The translations under genes were made by a program, and so were the position numbers. The notes beneath the pieces are model-generated. The model did not search any database, was not told the DNA's origin, and worked only from the letters and a program-made list of their open reading frames with translations. Shown piece after piece: positions 22,496 through 34,577 of a stretch of 64,000 nt of DNA; the stretch's first letter is position 1; every line of letters begins with the position of its first letter. Origin of the DNA: Sphaerosporella brunnea (lineage: Eukaryota; Ascomycota; Pezizomycetes; Pezizales; Pyronemataceae); the NCBI GenBank assembly GCA_008704415.1, contig VXIS01000203.1:1-64000 (forward strand), read 5' to 3'.

Positions 22496-25400
22496 TTAAA
22501 ACATCACCTCAACATCCTTGTCATACACTCCTTGGGATATTGACTGGCCTCCCAGTTCCCTCTCCAGCATCCTTCCACCGGCCTGGAAGACAATCAGAGA
22601 AGCCTTTACATTAGCAACGATGCACGCCTCAGCAACGTCTCCAAGACACCTCCTAGACTCAGTTCCAGTTCCAGACGGTACACCTAGGGCTTCCAGGACT
22701 TCAACGAGTTCCGCACGGATAGGAGGCGCGGAGGTCTTCAGTCCACGACCCAGCACGATGAGATCTCCAGCGTTCCCAGCAGATTGACCCACTTCGGTTC
22801 TTGCCTTCCCAATAACGTAGCGCAGTGGCTGTGGGGTCTTGACGGTCTCAAACACCACACGGTTCTGAAGACCACGCGGCAGCGAGTCTTGCATGGACTG
22901 GAAAAAGCTGCCATCCGCATCCGCTGCAGTCACAAGACTGGTGGAAGAGGTAGCTGATTCAACGCCCGCAAGAGTTGGGATATGCGAAAGTGACAGGTTG
23001 CGAGGCAAATCCCGGCGGGCAGTGGCAGCTGGGAATTCGAGGCCAGGGTCGGCTGCATCTGGTGAATAAATGACCTGCACGATAGTTGCGGTGACATTGA
23101 TATTGGTAGCCAATTGCAGGACAAATCTCAGAGCAACACGGTCATCAATACCTCCAAAGAACGGGAAGAATATGTGGTGCGACGGGTCCGAGATCGGGCT
23201 GAACACATGGGCATAATCGTGCTTCCGGGAATGCATGCTGTGGAGACTCGAACTGCGATGGAGCTGGGGCAAGCGATCCAAGCCAAACCCGCGGTTAACC
23301 ATGATGGCTGTGCTGCAAGTTGTGCGTGCCAGAACGTTTGCGATGAACTGGTTGTGCTGGTGAGACATGAACTTGTTGTCTGGTGAGTACGTCGCAGCCT
23401 CATCGGACTCTGAAATAGCGCCGGACTCCGTCCAGGGGATAAGCAGCAGGTCCGAAACTTGAGAAGAAGCCTTGCTTGTAATGACCTCCGCGAAAGAGTC
23501 CTGTGGGGCAATCGACATAGCGGCAGAGACAGCGACGTTGTGGAAGGATCCAAAAGTCCTGAAAACGTTGACAACTACGTCTTTCTCCTGTAGTTCATCC
23601 ACCTCGGCAACTTGCATGACTGCCGATGTACGCTGCGTCAGCTCCACGAGCCTCTCGCCGTGAACTTCCAGTGGCCGTTTTGTTGGCGGAACAGAAGATT
23701 TCGGTCGGGGTGCCGGTCCTTCCTCTTCGATGGTGACGCTCTGGAGCGCCTTGGCCTTGTGGATCTTTGGCTTTGGTACTGCCTTGCCGCCAAGCAGATC
23801 GACAAAGGCAAAGATTCCTGGAAGGTTCTCCATACGCAAAAGCACTGTGACCTTGGAAATTCTGGCCGCCTGAGACTTCTCCAGCTGTACTGTATCTGCA
23901 GAGCTGTCACCATCCTCAGGACGCAACGGATTTCCTTCCCAATCAATCTCGCCACGCTTCCATGCCGCAATCTTCTTCTGATACTCCGGTGGATACAGCC
24001 AGGTCACAAGGGGCGTCGTCGCGAAAGTAGTAATCAAAGCCTGATAGCTTGTTAGTATATTCAGCAGACGGAAGTAAATCACAAGGGGCTGGCTAACCAT
24101 CACAACAAAGATTGTGAACACACGGATGCTGAGAATTCCCGCGGAAAGCCCGATGTTCTGAGACCGTTAGCGCTGTTCAAAGAAGTCTCAAAGAAAACTT
24201 ACCAGCACGATGAGCTCGACCAATCCTTTACAACTCATAAGGACACCGATGGTAAAACTCTCACGCCATACCATTCCGCATGCCCTGGCTGCAAGAGTAC
24301 CGCCTGCAACCTTTCCGAAGAAAGCCACAGCAAGGACAGCAAAAACGTAACCCCACACGGTTCCGCTGTCTAGAAGCCCAATGTTGGTCTTCAAACCGGA
24401 GAGCGCGAAGTAAAGAGGGAGGAAAAGAACAGTGACCAAATCCTCAACCTTTTCGGCGAGCTTCACCGCGAAACCTCCTTCGTGGGGGCAAATCAAGCCA
24501 ATCAGGAAGCCGCCAAAGATGGCATGCACACCGATGATGTTGGTGAAAAAGGCCGAGGCCAAAACCATCAACAAGGTGAGTCCCATCATGGATTGCGAAG
24601 GTCCGTTCTTGAGCGATCCATCCCGGCGCAAGAGCCACAGGAACGCTGGCCGCACCAGATAAATCAAGAACAAGACATATCCAACGCAAACGAGTAGAAC
24701 GTAGAGCGCGGTAAGCCCAGTTCCAGCGTTCACAAGGGCAACAGTCAAGGCCAGCAGGATCCAGCCCACTACGTCGTTCGCAACACCCGCGGAAAGAACG
24801 ATCGTACCGACATCTGTCTGGAGTAGCTTCAGTTCAGTTAAAATGCGCGCAAGGACTGGGAAGGCCTATGATGAGGCAATACAGTCAGCAACCCGCTCCC
24901 CGTACACTGCATGATGCGCCTTTACCGTAATCGCCATTGCAACACCTATGAATAGCAGGTACACTCCAAAGTCGATGTGCCTCGCCTCGTCGGCCACGCG
25001 GAAGGTGTGATACAGGCCGTAAGCAAGCGCACTGCCTGCAACACAATATCTTTGTCAGCCCAATATTATGGCCAGTTCGGAACAGTGAAACGCACCCAGT
25101 CCAAATGGAATGATCATTCCCAGTGCGCCCACATAGACTGCGACTTTCCAATTTCTAAACAGAATGCGCATATTGACTTCCAATCCAACGAGGAACAAGA
25201 ACAACACCAATCCGAGGTTCGCAGCCATTGAAAGTACCGGCATTGAAGCTGCAGGAAAAATGGCGTTCATGTAACCCGGTATCCTTCCTAGCACAGTCGG
25301 GCCTAATCGTACGGGCCGTCAGCTATATGTTGCGATTAATACCATAAAGCTCCCGTACCTAGGACGATGCCTCCTATGACTTCGGCTATGACCCGGGGCT

Positions 25401-25647
25401 GTCGAAGCATCGACAGCGGCCAGTGGAGCAGATGGCATGCTACAATGATAATGGCTGCCTGTGAAAATGGCGCGGCATGTCAGAATAGATTCGCAGCTGC
25501 CTGCATATGGTGAATTGAGGTGCTTACCTGAATGATGAACAGCACAATAGGATCGGCGGCATTGTAGTGAGAAGGATTGGCGCCTTCAAGGATACCGGCC
25601 TGGTTGGGAACTCCACTCGAAGTGTTGGCTGTTCCGCCGCCCGCCAT
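22496..25647 (-). CDS. KHA1: K+/H+ antiporter KHA1 (CPA2 family)
   Basis: Cation:proton antiporter; budding yeast Kha1 is in Golgi-like membranes and affects K+ and pH balance. Seven exons (25647-25528, 25458-25359, 25302-25096, 25035-24926, 24865-24203, 24157-24098, 24040-22496) give 934 residues. The first half is a Na+/H+ exchanger domain of about 12 membrane segments, with [31 protein letters not shown], the paired acidic site of CPA antiporters in [13 protein letters not shown], and [11 protein letters not shown]. The C-terminal half is a soluble regulatory region. Intron 6 (24041-24097) is 57 nt, has a perfect TACTAAC branch site and is in frame, so retention would add 19 residues. The first ATG with good context starts [10 protein letters not shown]. 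Confidence 0.92.
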
Positions 25648-27297
25648 TATGAGAGATGATTGAACTGTGTCGCTTCCCACTTGTTTTGTAGTTGTAGCGG
25701 TTCACAGCTGCGAGTTTCTCTCCGTAAAGTTGGGAGGAATGTGACAAAGTGGGTAATAATATGGCGAAGGGATTGGTAGGGGGGGTAAACAAAGGAAGAG
25801 GGAGAGGGTGAGGGAGCGAGAAGCGAGGCACAACCCCGATCTCTACAAACACTGGCGACGAGGACGCAGCTAAACTTTATAAAAGGCAGAAAAGGCAGGG
25901 ACATTATTGTCAGGCGGGGGACTTCAGTCTGGGCGGCAGGCATCTCACGCCGCCGAGCATGCCATCCAGCAGCATCAGGACTGAAAGGTATGTACACACA
26001 GCATCAGGACTAAGAGGTATGTAGCAAGTGGAGGCATGTGGACCCGTGGGGGGGGGGGGAACGAGGCCTTTGCATGAATGAATGTGCCTCATAATTTATT
26101 TGCTTATCATACACAGAGGCGATGTAAGTAAGTAACTACACATTATCCCCATGGCAGCCTGACACATGTGCACAAGCTGTCAGATTTCCCATGGCGTGGC
26201 TGGTCATACAGAAGCAGCTGACACGCGTGAGCTGAAGCAAGGGTTTAACTCGGGAGCTACCGCAGTGAGGTCTGCTAGCAGCCAGCCTATCGAATCCAGT
26301 CTACTCTACTATCTCTCAGACATTACTATCGCTGCCTTTGGGATATCATGGCGGCTGGTGATCTCATGAGTGTCCGCGAACAAAACTGTTCGCCTATCAC
26401 AAAGGTGGAGATTCTCTGCCTCCTAGGGAGATAGATGGTGAGGCATGGCATGAGGTAGGTATGGGCTGGCAGGCGTAACTACTCAAGTACTCAATGTACG
26501 CTACATCGTGACAGCCAGCCCAGCCATTCCGTGCTGCAACTTCCCATCACGGGCACACGCACGCACCACATCACATCTTCATGTGTATGTACCCAAGAGG
26601 AAGCCGCTCAAAAGAAAAAGAAAAGGCTACACAGAGGCGGTGATTATGATACTTAGCTTTACCTTCCTTAAGCTCCATCTGGCGTGAGCACTTTACGACC
26701 TGCATACATGCAGCAATATGGTATCACTCTCCACTGCTAAGAGTGAGACGGCAAGTGACATCCTCATGCAGCTCGCTACTGCAACTTTCAAAACACTGCC
26801 AATAGCCGTCCGACATTCATGCTTAACTTTCTTCTCTCTCCCGTCTCCATGCCGCTGCTGTCCAATCGTCATATGACGGTTACCTGCGTGACGAACTTCG
26901 CGCACCCTATACTGGTATGTAGTTCGACTCACAGATCATACAAACCCAAGTGACACCCAAAAAACAAAGGTCCACCGGCATCGAGTCCCATCGACCACTC
27001 CCCCGGACTCGTGGGCGGTCTCGCTCCCAGTCTATGGTTCCCATTTCCAAGAAGTCGCCGCTGTCGTCACTTAGATATTTGTGGATCCCTCGCAGAGGTT
27101 ATCTGAATTTTGTAAGTTAATGATCAACGTCACCCTTGCACCTTGTGTCACTCGGTATAAAAGATGCCACTATTGACACCACCCACACATTAAATCAAGC
27201 AACCCCACCCACTTGCTTGCTACTCACACACACGAAGCTTCTTCAAAAAAGCATTCAAACGCCCTTTTCAAATATCCACGGCCAGAAAGAGAGAAAA
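25648..27297. other. 1.65-kb intergenic region upstream of KHA1
   Basis: No gene recognised. Contains a two-copy 29-bp repeat (AGCATCAGGACT..AGGTATGTA at 25971 and 26000) and a G9-10 run near 26049. The remainder is non-repetitive, with stop-rich frames. The left part is the presumed KHA1 promoter and the right part the GGA 3' flank. Confidence 0.45.
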
Positions 27298-29509
27298 TCA
27301 CGCAACCGGCAAGCCCTCGATTACACCCTGCTCCTCGTTGAGAGGACCGGTACCGACTCTATAAGATGCCTTCCATCGCATCTTGACCACGGTACCTCCA
27401 CCCGGTGGCGCTCCGGCCACTCGTATTATCTGATGGATTCCGTCCTTCTGGTGCCCCTGGAGGAAGCGGCCAGTTTGAGGCTCCATTTTGAGGGTATATG
27501 CCTGCTATGATGTTAATTTGTGGATCCCTTTCAACAAAAGGGATAAATACCTTTGTGACTGCCATCTGGAAGGTGAGGTCTTGGATAGGTTGACTCGCAT
27601 TGTTGGAAAACTTCGCTTTCAGTAATATGGGGCCGTCTGGAACTGGCCGGTTCACCTCAGCAACGACTCTCAAGTTCGAGTCCATTACTAGCATTTCGTT
27701 GGATTTGAGCCCAGATCCTGGTGGCAGTGCCGAAGTGAATGCCCATTCATCATCATCATTGCTTTGTTTGGGGGGCGCAACAGCAGGCTGTGCGGATGAT
27801 CGTTGAGCAGAAAGGGCGCCAAATATCGCTGCATAATCAGGTGCAGCTGGAGGCGGTTGGGGAGAAGGTGAGGGTGATATCTGGTGTCCAGCTGTGTTCG
27901 ATTGCATGGTAGACGATAGCAACGGCGGTCCGGGGATATCTAGATGTGAATCAGATAACTGAAGACGACTGACCAGGGGCGGTATGCTATACTTGTATTG
28001 GCGCCAAATCCCAGCGCAATGCCGCCGCCTTGTCCGATAGATGCATTGGGGTCATCTATCGAGAGCCCAAGCAAATCGTCTTGCAAAGAGCTGACATTGG
28101 AAGGCCCCGCAGTGGACGAGGAGCCATTGGTCGGTTCGACCTCTCCACCCAAGAGGTCGATTAAAGATTCGTCGGCTGGTGGGGCTTTCGCTGTGGCTGT
28201 GGTTGGTTGATGGGGTGCCACGGTCGGCAGAGACCTCGCTCCATTGAGATCTCCCTTTCTGATGAGGTTGTACTTCTCGATAATGGTATTTATGATGTCG
28301 TTCAAATCTAGCAGCTTCACCACTGCCTCTGCGTCGTCACTCTCCTCTTCTACCATCTTCTGAATCTTGGGCTGTGCAACAATCAGAGCATTGGCCAGTT
28401 CCTGTTTTCACAGTCAGATATGGCGCACTGTCATCGTCACCTACTTTCTCGAGGGAAATAACCTGGAAGGTATCTTGCTGTCCAATTGTTTCACCTGGCC
28501 GAACCTTTCCAAGCATCTCCTCCAAGAGCGCGGCTTTTTGCCGTAGCTTCCCAATCTCCTCAGCGGCTTTTGCCCGGTAATCCGTCTTCGAAGATTGATC
28601 ATATCCGGCCATGATCTTCATCAGGTGGTTCGCTTCTTGAAGGTCCGCTGGGGTTCCTCGCCGAATCAACTCCTGTAGCTTCGCGGACTGAGCTTCCCGT
28701 TCCTCCTCCTCCATCTCTTCGGCGGATTTCAACGACTACACACATCAGCGACCGGCTCAATATTTGCCGCTAACGGGAGTCCGTACATCGCTCGGGTTCA
28801 AGACCGCAGCGTCTTCCTTCCTCACTTCCGGGAATGTGTAGCCTTTGTATGACAGTAGCCGGTGCATATCTCGGATGAACCCCAAATCCTCCTTGTGGCG
28901 ACTCGTCATGCATATCGTTTGTCTCCATTCCTCGATGGCTTCCAAGATCTTGAGCTGCACACGGTTCGGCCTCGGCGGAGGTCTCTCGGGAAAGCGTCGG
29001 ACGAGTTCGTTCAGGAAGTCTTTGGTAGAGATTTGAAGGTGGAAGGCATATCCACAGTTCTTAACACATATATCCAGGAGCTAGAGTCCCCTTAGCAACA
29101 CTACGCCCCCCTGTGAATCCTGGATCGGGCCACTCACATTCAGCGCAAGCAGCGACACATTGGGGTTTCGATGGTTGATGTAATTGACGATAGTGACAGC
29201 GGCCTCGCGGGGACTAGAAGGCAAATAAACAGGGGGATCAATCACATGCTCGACGGTACCGAATTGTCAGTGTGAGCTGAGGCCCTTACGCTGTTCCTTT
29301 CTTTTGGTTGATCAGGTCGGAGATCTCGAGGTTCAACGCAAGGTTAGGTTCGAAATTGGAGGGATCGCAAGCATTCCCTGATGCCAAAGATGCCCCGTTA
29401 ATGAATACAGCTTCTCATAGAGGCCTGAAGACTCAAGGGAAAGCATACGAATGTATCGCTTGAGCTGCGACTCCCCCGGATCAGCGCCGAAGCGGTCTCT
29501 CGCAGCCAT
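27298..29509 (-). CDS. GGA: GGA-type clathrin adaptor (VHS-GAT-GAE)
   Basis: Monomeric ARF-dependent adaptor sorting cargo from trans-Golgi to endosome/vacuole. Eight exons (29509-29449, 29377-29290, 29213-29138, 29080-28787, 28735-28445, 28401-27993, 27939-27551, 27501-27298) give 603 residues. VHS domain: RNACDPSNFEPNLALNLEI and LLDICVKNCGYAFHLQIST. GAT region: LQELIRRGTPADLQEANHLM and a helical KAAEEIGKLRQKAALLEEML segment. A hinge with DLLGGEV and DDLLGLSIDD resembles clathrin-box/acidic motifs. GAE ear domain: VKMRWKASYRVG at the C-terminus. All exon phases agree. Yeasts have two paralogues (GGA1/GGA2) and this cannot be assigned to one. Confidence 0.93.
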
Positions 29510-30414
29510 CCTCGATGATGCGTACTCCAGCTTGGAAGGCGGACGTCTTCAAAGATGAGACGGCGCGGTAGTCTGATCGAGTTCGAGAGGTCCACAGGTT
29601 GACCGGAGCCGTGATGGGGAGTTCGATAGTTACGGTGGATTGCGGGGATGACCGGTGTACGTATTACCTAGCAGGAGATTTAATTAAGAATTGTCCTTGG
29701 CGATCGTTGAATCATCAGGAATCAATCGTTGTTGCGTCGTTGCCCGTCTCTCCAGACGTCGCCTTTTGAATTAACAGCCATCGTGCTCATTACTTTCCAT
29801 GTTAACTGCTAGATGAGCTACGCACCAGAATACGAAGATGAGTCGATGCTGATGAATCTACTCTATGTGGCCTAACCACCAAGACTTTACCTGTCATTTT
29901 TCAGCCGCAAAGCTTGGGCCAAGCTCACAGGTCATGACGACAATGTTATCAGCTCCAGCAACCTACTGTATTTCCTCGCGAACAAGTGAAATGACGGCGC
30001 GACAGGCTAGTAATAAACTACTTGGAAACCGCGGATTTTTAATGGAGTTGGGTGGACCTGGGGTCGACAGAGCCGAGATGGTGGGTGCCCGAGTGGAGGC
30101 TGGTGTGCGCCACACATGCGCAATGTCTGCTCTCCGTTTGTTCGTATGACCGGCGTCCTTCTACAATTTTTGCCTCCTTGTCGTCAAAGGCAAGCTGCAG
30201 TGCTTTCGGAACTTGAAGCCTCCCGCTTTGCTCCAAATGACAGGCGACGGGGACCAGTTTTAATGCCCGGGTTCATCTTTTGCAGGCGAGTGGCGGGGAG
30301 TGGCGTCGCGGGATTGAAGTGCCATTTTTTACGGTGGCTCCTGCCGGCTTACGGTCCTACACACCACATTTCGCGCCGTCATTTCCCTACTCCGAAGTCC
30401 ACCACCAACATACC
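29510..30414. promoter_or_regulatory. Divergent promoter region GGA / DNA ligase I
   Basis: 900 bp between divergent start codons. No RNA or repeat recognised. The right end (30280-30414) is open in frame with the ligase and may encode an N-terminal extension. Confidence 0.45.
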
Positions 30415-33400
30415 ATGGGCAGCCCCGCGAAAAAGAGAAAGAAGAATCCCCCAGGCGCGCCCTACAAGGGCAAAACACTGGACCACTTTTTCGGCAAAAA
30501 AGCCACCCAAAAGGAAGCTACAGCTGCGGCTGTGCCTACCCTCGCGATCAAAGCTGACGCTCGGGCGGATGGCCATGGCTTGACAGACGAGGAGTATGCT
30601 CGGAAGTTGGCTAAAGAGTGGGGAGAGGAGGATCAAATCCTTGGTGCGGAGCCAGAAAACAGTATGGCGGGCTCAAAGCGACGAAGGAGTGATTCGGTTG
30701 ACATCGAGAGCGTCGCAGCTGAAAGTAATGCTCAATATACGAAAATTTCGGGTACTCCTGAGCAAAAGATCGAGGTTTTGGAGGCTAGCAGTAGCACCGT
30801 ACCAGTGAGCCCGTCCAAAAAGCAGATGGAAATATCAGTGCAAGCAGAAGACGAGATTCTCAAGACAATCGAAGCTCTTCCATTGGACAAAGACCCTATG
30901 GCATTCAATCCTGGCGACTATCGGAACCTTGGGGAAAATTGGCCAGCTGGAAAGGCAACATATGGACTCTTGACAAGAGCGTTTATCCTTGTGGACGGAA
31001 CCAGGTCTCGCATAACAATCGTTGATACTCTGGTCAATCTTTTACGAATCATGATAGAGCTTGATCCAGCATCCTTGTTACCGGCTGTATGGTTGACGAC
31101 CAACGATATCGGGCCTCCATATGAGAACAACGAGCTTGGGATCGGCAGCTCGATCATTACCAAAGCAATCACCAAAACGAGTGGGATTACTCCAGCGGCC
31201 CTGAAGAAGATCTACAACAAATATGGAGACCCAGGTATGGCAAGCATCTCTCTCTGTTTGGTGATGCGCACGAGATGAGATAAGCCAGTATGGGTTCTTA
31301 AATGGGCTGGAAAGGCGAATCGATTGGTTTCCAGCTTGTCTTGTGGTAAGTCCTCGGAACCAATCGATTTTCCAGCCAGCCCCCTTTGAGGATCTCAAGT
31401 ACCGGTCTCAAGATATTTGTCTCATAGAAAACCGATCTCCAATGAAACATGTAGTCTTCCAAAGGCACTTGAGAACCCGGTCCAAAAATCGGCATTTCCA
31501 TCTCATGTGCGTCACCATCTTTCGACCCAATTTCATATTAACACCAATGTGCAGGTGATGCAGCATTCGAAGCCAAGTCCAAGCAAAGGACGCTGATGAT
31601 GCGCAAGCCCACGCCATTGACAATCATCAATGTCTATAACACTCTCATCAAGATAGCGGCGACGTCCGGCAAGGGCTCGCAGGATATCAAAGAATCCTAC
31701 GTGAAGCGCCTTCTTGTGGAGGCAAAAGGTGAAGAAATCCGATACCTCACTCGTACCCTTATACAGCACCTGCGTATAGGCGCTGTTAAGACGACTGTCC
31801 TCATAGCACTCGCTCGAGCTTTCTCCTTTTCACGCCCCCAAAACGCCACCTGGGAGTGTCCACAAATCCCCAGAGAGAAAGATGAACAGCGGGAGCATTT
31901 CGCGAGGGCCGAAGAGATTCTAAAGCAGTATTTCGCCCGCCGACCAAATTATAACGACCTTATACCGGCTCTTTTACATGGCGGGGTTGATGCCCTAGGA
32001 GAAGCATGCAGGATGGCCATTCACATTCCCCTCAAACCCATGCTTGGGAGCATAACCCGGGATCTGGAAGAAATGTTGGTAAAGTTGCAAGACTGCGACT
32101 TTACGTGCGAGTATAAGTACGATGGGCAACGTGCACAGATCCATTGTGACGAAGACGGGCGGGTTTCGATATTTAGTAGACATCTGGAGTTGATGACGAG
32201 CAAATATCCAGATCTCGTTGCCCTAGTGCCAAAGATTAGAGGAGAGTATGTAACATCCTTCATTCTGGAGGGAGAAGTAGTCGCAGTGGACGCCGTTACA
32301 GGAGAGCTCAAGCCATTCCAGACGCTTGCTGGGAGAGAAAGGAAACATGTGGATATTTCCAACGTCAGCGTCACCGTCTGCCTTTTCGCATTCGACCTGA
32401 TGTATATAAACGGCCAAGTATAAAACCATCCGTAAGCAGATATATATCCTCCAAAAACTAACAAAACTCCCTAGGAACTCCTCTCTAAACCTCTCCGCGA
32501 GCGACGTAACCTGCTGCGTACGAAATTCGTGGAAATCCCCCACGCCTTCACCTGGGTGAAATATATGGATGCCACATCGTCTGACTCGCCTACGATCCGC
32601 GAATTCTTCAAGTCCGCACTGTCATCTAAATGCGAAGGAATAATGGTAAAAGCCCTCAACTACATACCAGCACCTTTCCCTGCCACCATGGAAGAGGAAC
32701 AGAACACAGCAAAAAAGCCCAACAAATCCAACAGTCGTCGCAAGCCCCTTCTAGCCACCTACGAACCCGATAAGCGTCTTGAGTCCTGGCTCAAGGTGAA
32801 GAAAGACTACGATTCATCCGCGGACACCCTGGACCTGATCCCAATCGGCGGCTGGCACGGCCAAGGACGCAAGGCAAAGTGGTGGTCGCCCATACTTCTC
32901 GCCGTACGCAATCCCACCACCGGATCCCTCGAGGCAGTGTGCAAATGCATGTCTGGGTTCACAGACAAGCATTACGCGGAGATGAAGAAATTTTACGGCG
33001 AGGATGGCGAGAATACAAGTAAGACCAAGAAGGGATACTACGATTCTGCCCTCACGCCAAAAGTGTGGTTCGAACCCAAGGAGGTCTGGGAAATCGCGTT
33101 TGCCGATATCACGTTGAGTCCTACGTATTCTGCTGCCCTCGGACTGGTATCGCAGGAACGCGGGCTTAGCTTGAGGTTCCCGAGGTTTTTGAGGAAACGT
33201 GAGGATAAGAGCATTGAGGAGGCAAGCACGAGCGAGTTTTTGGCAGGTGGGCCGTGTTGGTTCTTTCCGTTATACTTGGTGGTTGCTGATAACCATAGAT
33301 TTATATTGGAAACAAGAACAGAATGGCGGGGTAAGCCACACGGCCAGCGAGACGAATCAGAAAGGCGAAGAGTCGGCGAACGAGGATAGTAATGAACCGG

Positions 33401-33480
33401 AGGAAGACGAAGGAAACGCCAGGACACCCGAAGAGGCACGCCTAGCGACCGTGGCCATGGAAGAGGATACCGTCGAATAG
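30415..33480 (+). CDS. CDC9: ATP-dependent DNA ligase I
   Basis: Seals Okazaki fragments and repair nicks using ATP. Four exons (30415-31234, 31555-32417, 32475-33246, 33299-33480) give 878 residues. The N-terminus MGSPAKKRKK is basic, followed by a PCNA-box-like KTLDHFF. A helical DNA-binding domain ends before the nucleotidyltransferase motif CEYKYDGQRAQIH, whose Lys is adenylated. IFSRHLELMTSKYPDL, EGEVVAVD and EGIMVKAL are later ligase motifs, followed by the OB domain LKVKKDY and an acidic C-terminus. ATG at 30415 has strong context (ACCATGG), but an in-frame ATG at 30280 adds 45 residues and could give a mitochondrial form as known for yeast Cdc9. Intron 1 is unusually long (320 nt). 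Confidence 0.95.
31290..31400. repeat. Imperfect inverted repeat inside ligase intron 1
   Basis: GGGCTGGAAAGGCGAATCGATTGGTT near 31303 is matched in reverse orientation by GGAACCAATCGATTTTCCAGCCAGCCC near 31357. Arms are about 27 nt with small gaps around an AATCGATTGGTT core. It lies inside a 320-nt intron, whereas most introns here are about 50-70 nt. It could be an old MITE insertion, but no target duplication is seen. Confidence 0.55.
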
Positions 33481-33953
33481 GCCAGTCAGTCGTAGCTTTA
33501 TGATCAATGATCATGATAATAGCACTCGAGGCATCTAGAGAGAATAAAAAAGAATTGGTGGCGTAATGCAAGTATCTATTGTCCCCAAAGGCGGACGAAC
33601 AATTATGCATGTGTACGCATAGACATGAAAGAAGCTTTCCACCCGCTTTCTTCGCAAAGAGAGCGACCTGCAACAGAGGAAAGATCTCAAACCGGTCTGG
33701 TACTTGGTATAATCTTCGGACGGAATGAGGACTTGATGACGTGGAGATGTGTCGAAAAAGCCCAATTGATGTCCGGAATAGAGAAAACAATGATTGGGGA
33801 ATATAAGAAAAAACAAACGACAGTAGCAGAGGAGAGAATTCGTCTATTATAATCCCGCAAGCCTGGAAACGCCGTGCAAAAAGCATTAAAATACAAACGT
33901 GGAAAATGAATAGGCACATAGGTAGGTAGCCAGGAATCGAGAAAAGCGTTGGT
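33481..33953. other. Convergent 3' region ligase / MRX7-like
   Basis: Between convergent stop codons. A long leftward open frame passes through it but matches no protein and overlaps both neighbours. No feature supported. Confidence 0.45.
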
Positions 33954-34577
33954 TCATTTCCTTTTGAACTCGTTCTTGAGCTCTTCCATGTAGATACGCA
34001 TGAATCTAGAGACTTTCTGCGGCAGTTGCTGAGAATCTGCGCATAATGAGCAATCAGGATGTCTTGTTCTTTTTTGCTATCCACCTCTTGACACATGTTT
34101 GTTTTCCTAGAAATCTGAAGGAAGAGGGTCGCCCACCTTCGGGAGGACCTGTGTCAAGATTGCTGATTTCTTCATGGCGCCGCATGCCTGTCAAACGCCC
34201 ATGTATTCCTCGCACGGCACGGTGGAACGTCGGGCTGGATAGCAACTTGATAAGACAAACCATCAGTGCCCGTTCTGTGATGATTTGCCAGGTCATGCGA
34301 ATCCTAGTAGAGCCATGGGGATTGGAATGTATGAAGGTTATGGCTCCTTCCAGGCTCGCTGATCATTCACGTGAGAAATAGGCGCCGTTGACGGTGAGAT
34401 CATGGGAGGGGATGCGAGGGGCGAACTCAACTCGTGCCACGAGCCATGCCTATCATCAGTCGTCAGCTCAAAAAACAAACAGAAGTGCGGTGAAAAAGAG
34501 GCGAGCGGTATCGCCGCGGCAACGGCGCCCGCAAAGGAAAATACCTCCAGGACACGTATTCCCATCCACCACACCAT
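33954..34577 (-). CDS. Small mitochondrial MRX7-like protein
   Basis: Three exons (34577-34545, 34245-34137, 34036-33954) give 74 residues: MVWWMGIRVLE, then LLSSPTFHRAVRGIHGRL, and C-terminal KVSRFMRIYMEELKNEFKRK. The SPTFHRAVRxIH block and terminal basic helix match the MIOREX complex component 7 (Mrx7) family as I remember it, a mitoribosome-associated factor of similar size. Intron 2 (GTGGGC...GCGCAG) is ordinary. Intron 1 is 299 nt and uses an AAG acceptor after a CTGAT branch; an earlier CAG would put a stop in frame, so a missed small exon is possible. The first exon is the least certain part. Confidence 0.6.

Noticed and set aside
33038..34096. 352-codon leftward open frame
   Set aside because: Overlaps the last ligase exons antisense and the MRX7-like last intron and exon in another frame. 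Composition is stop-free by chance, with no domain.
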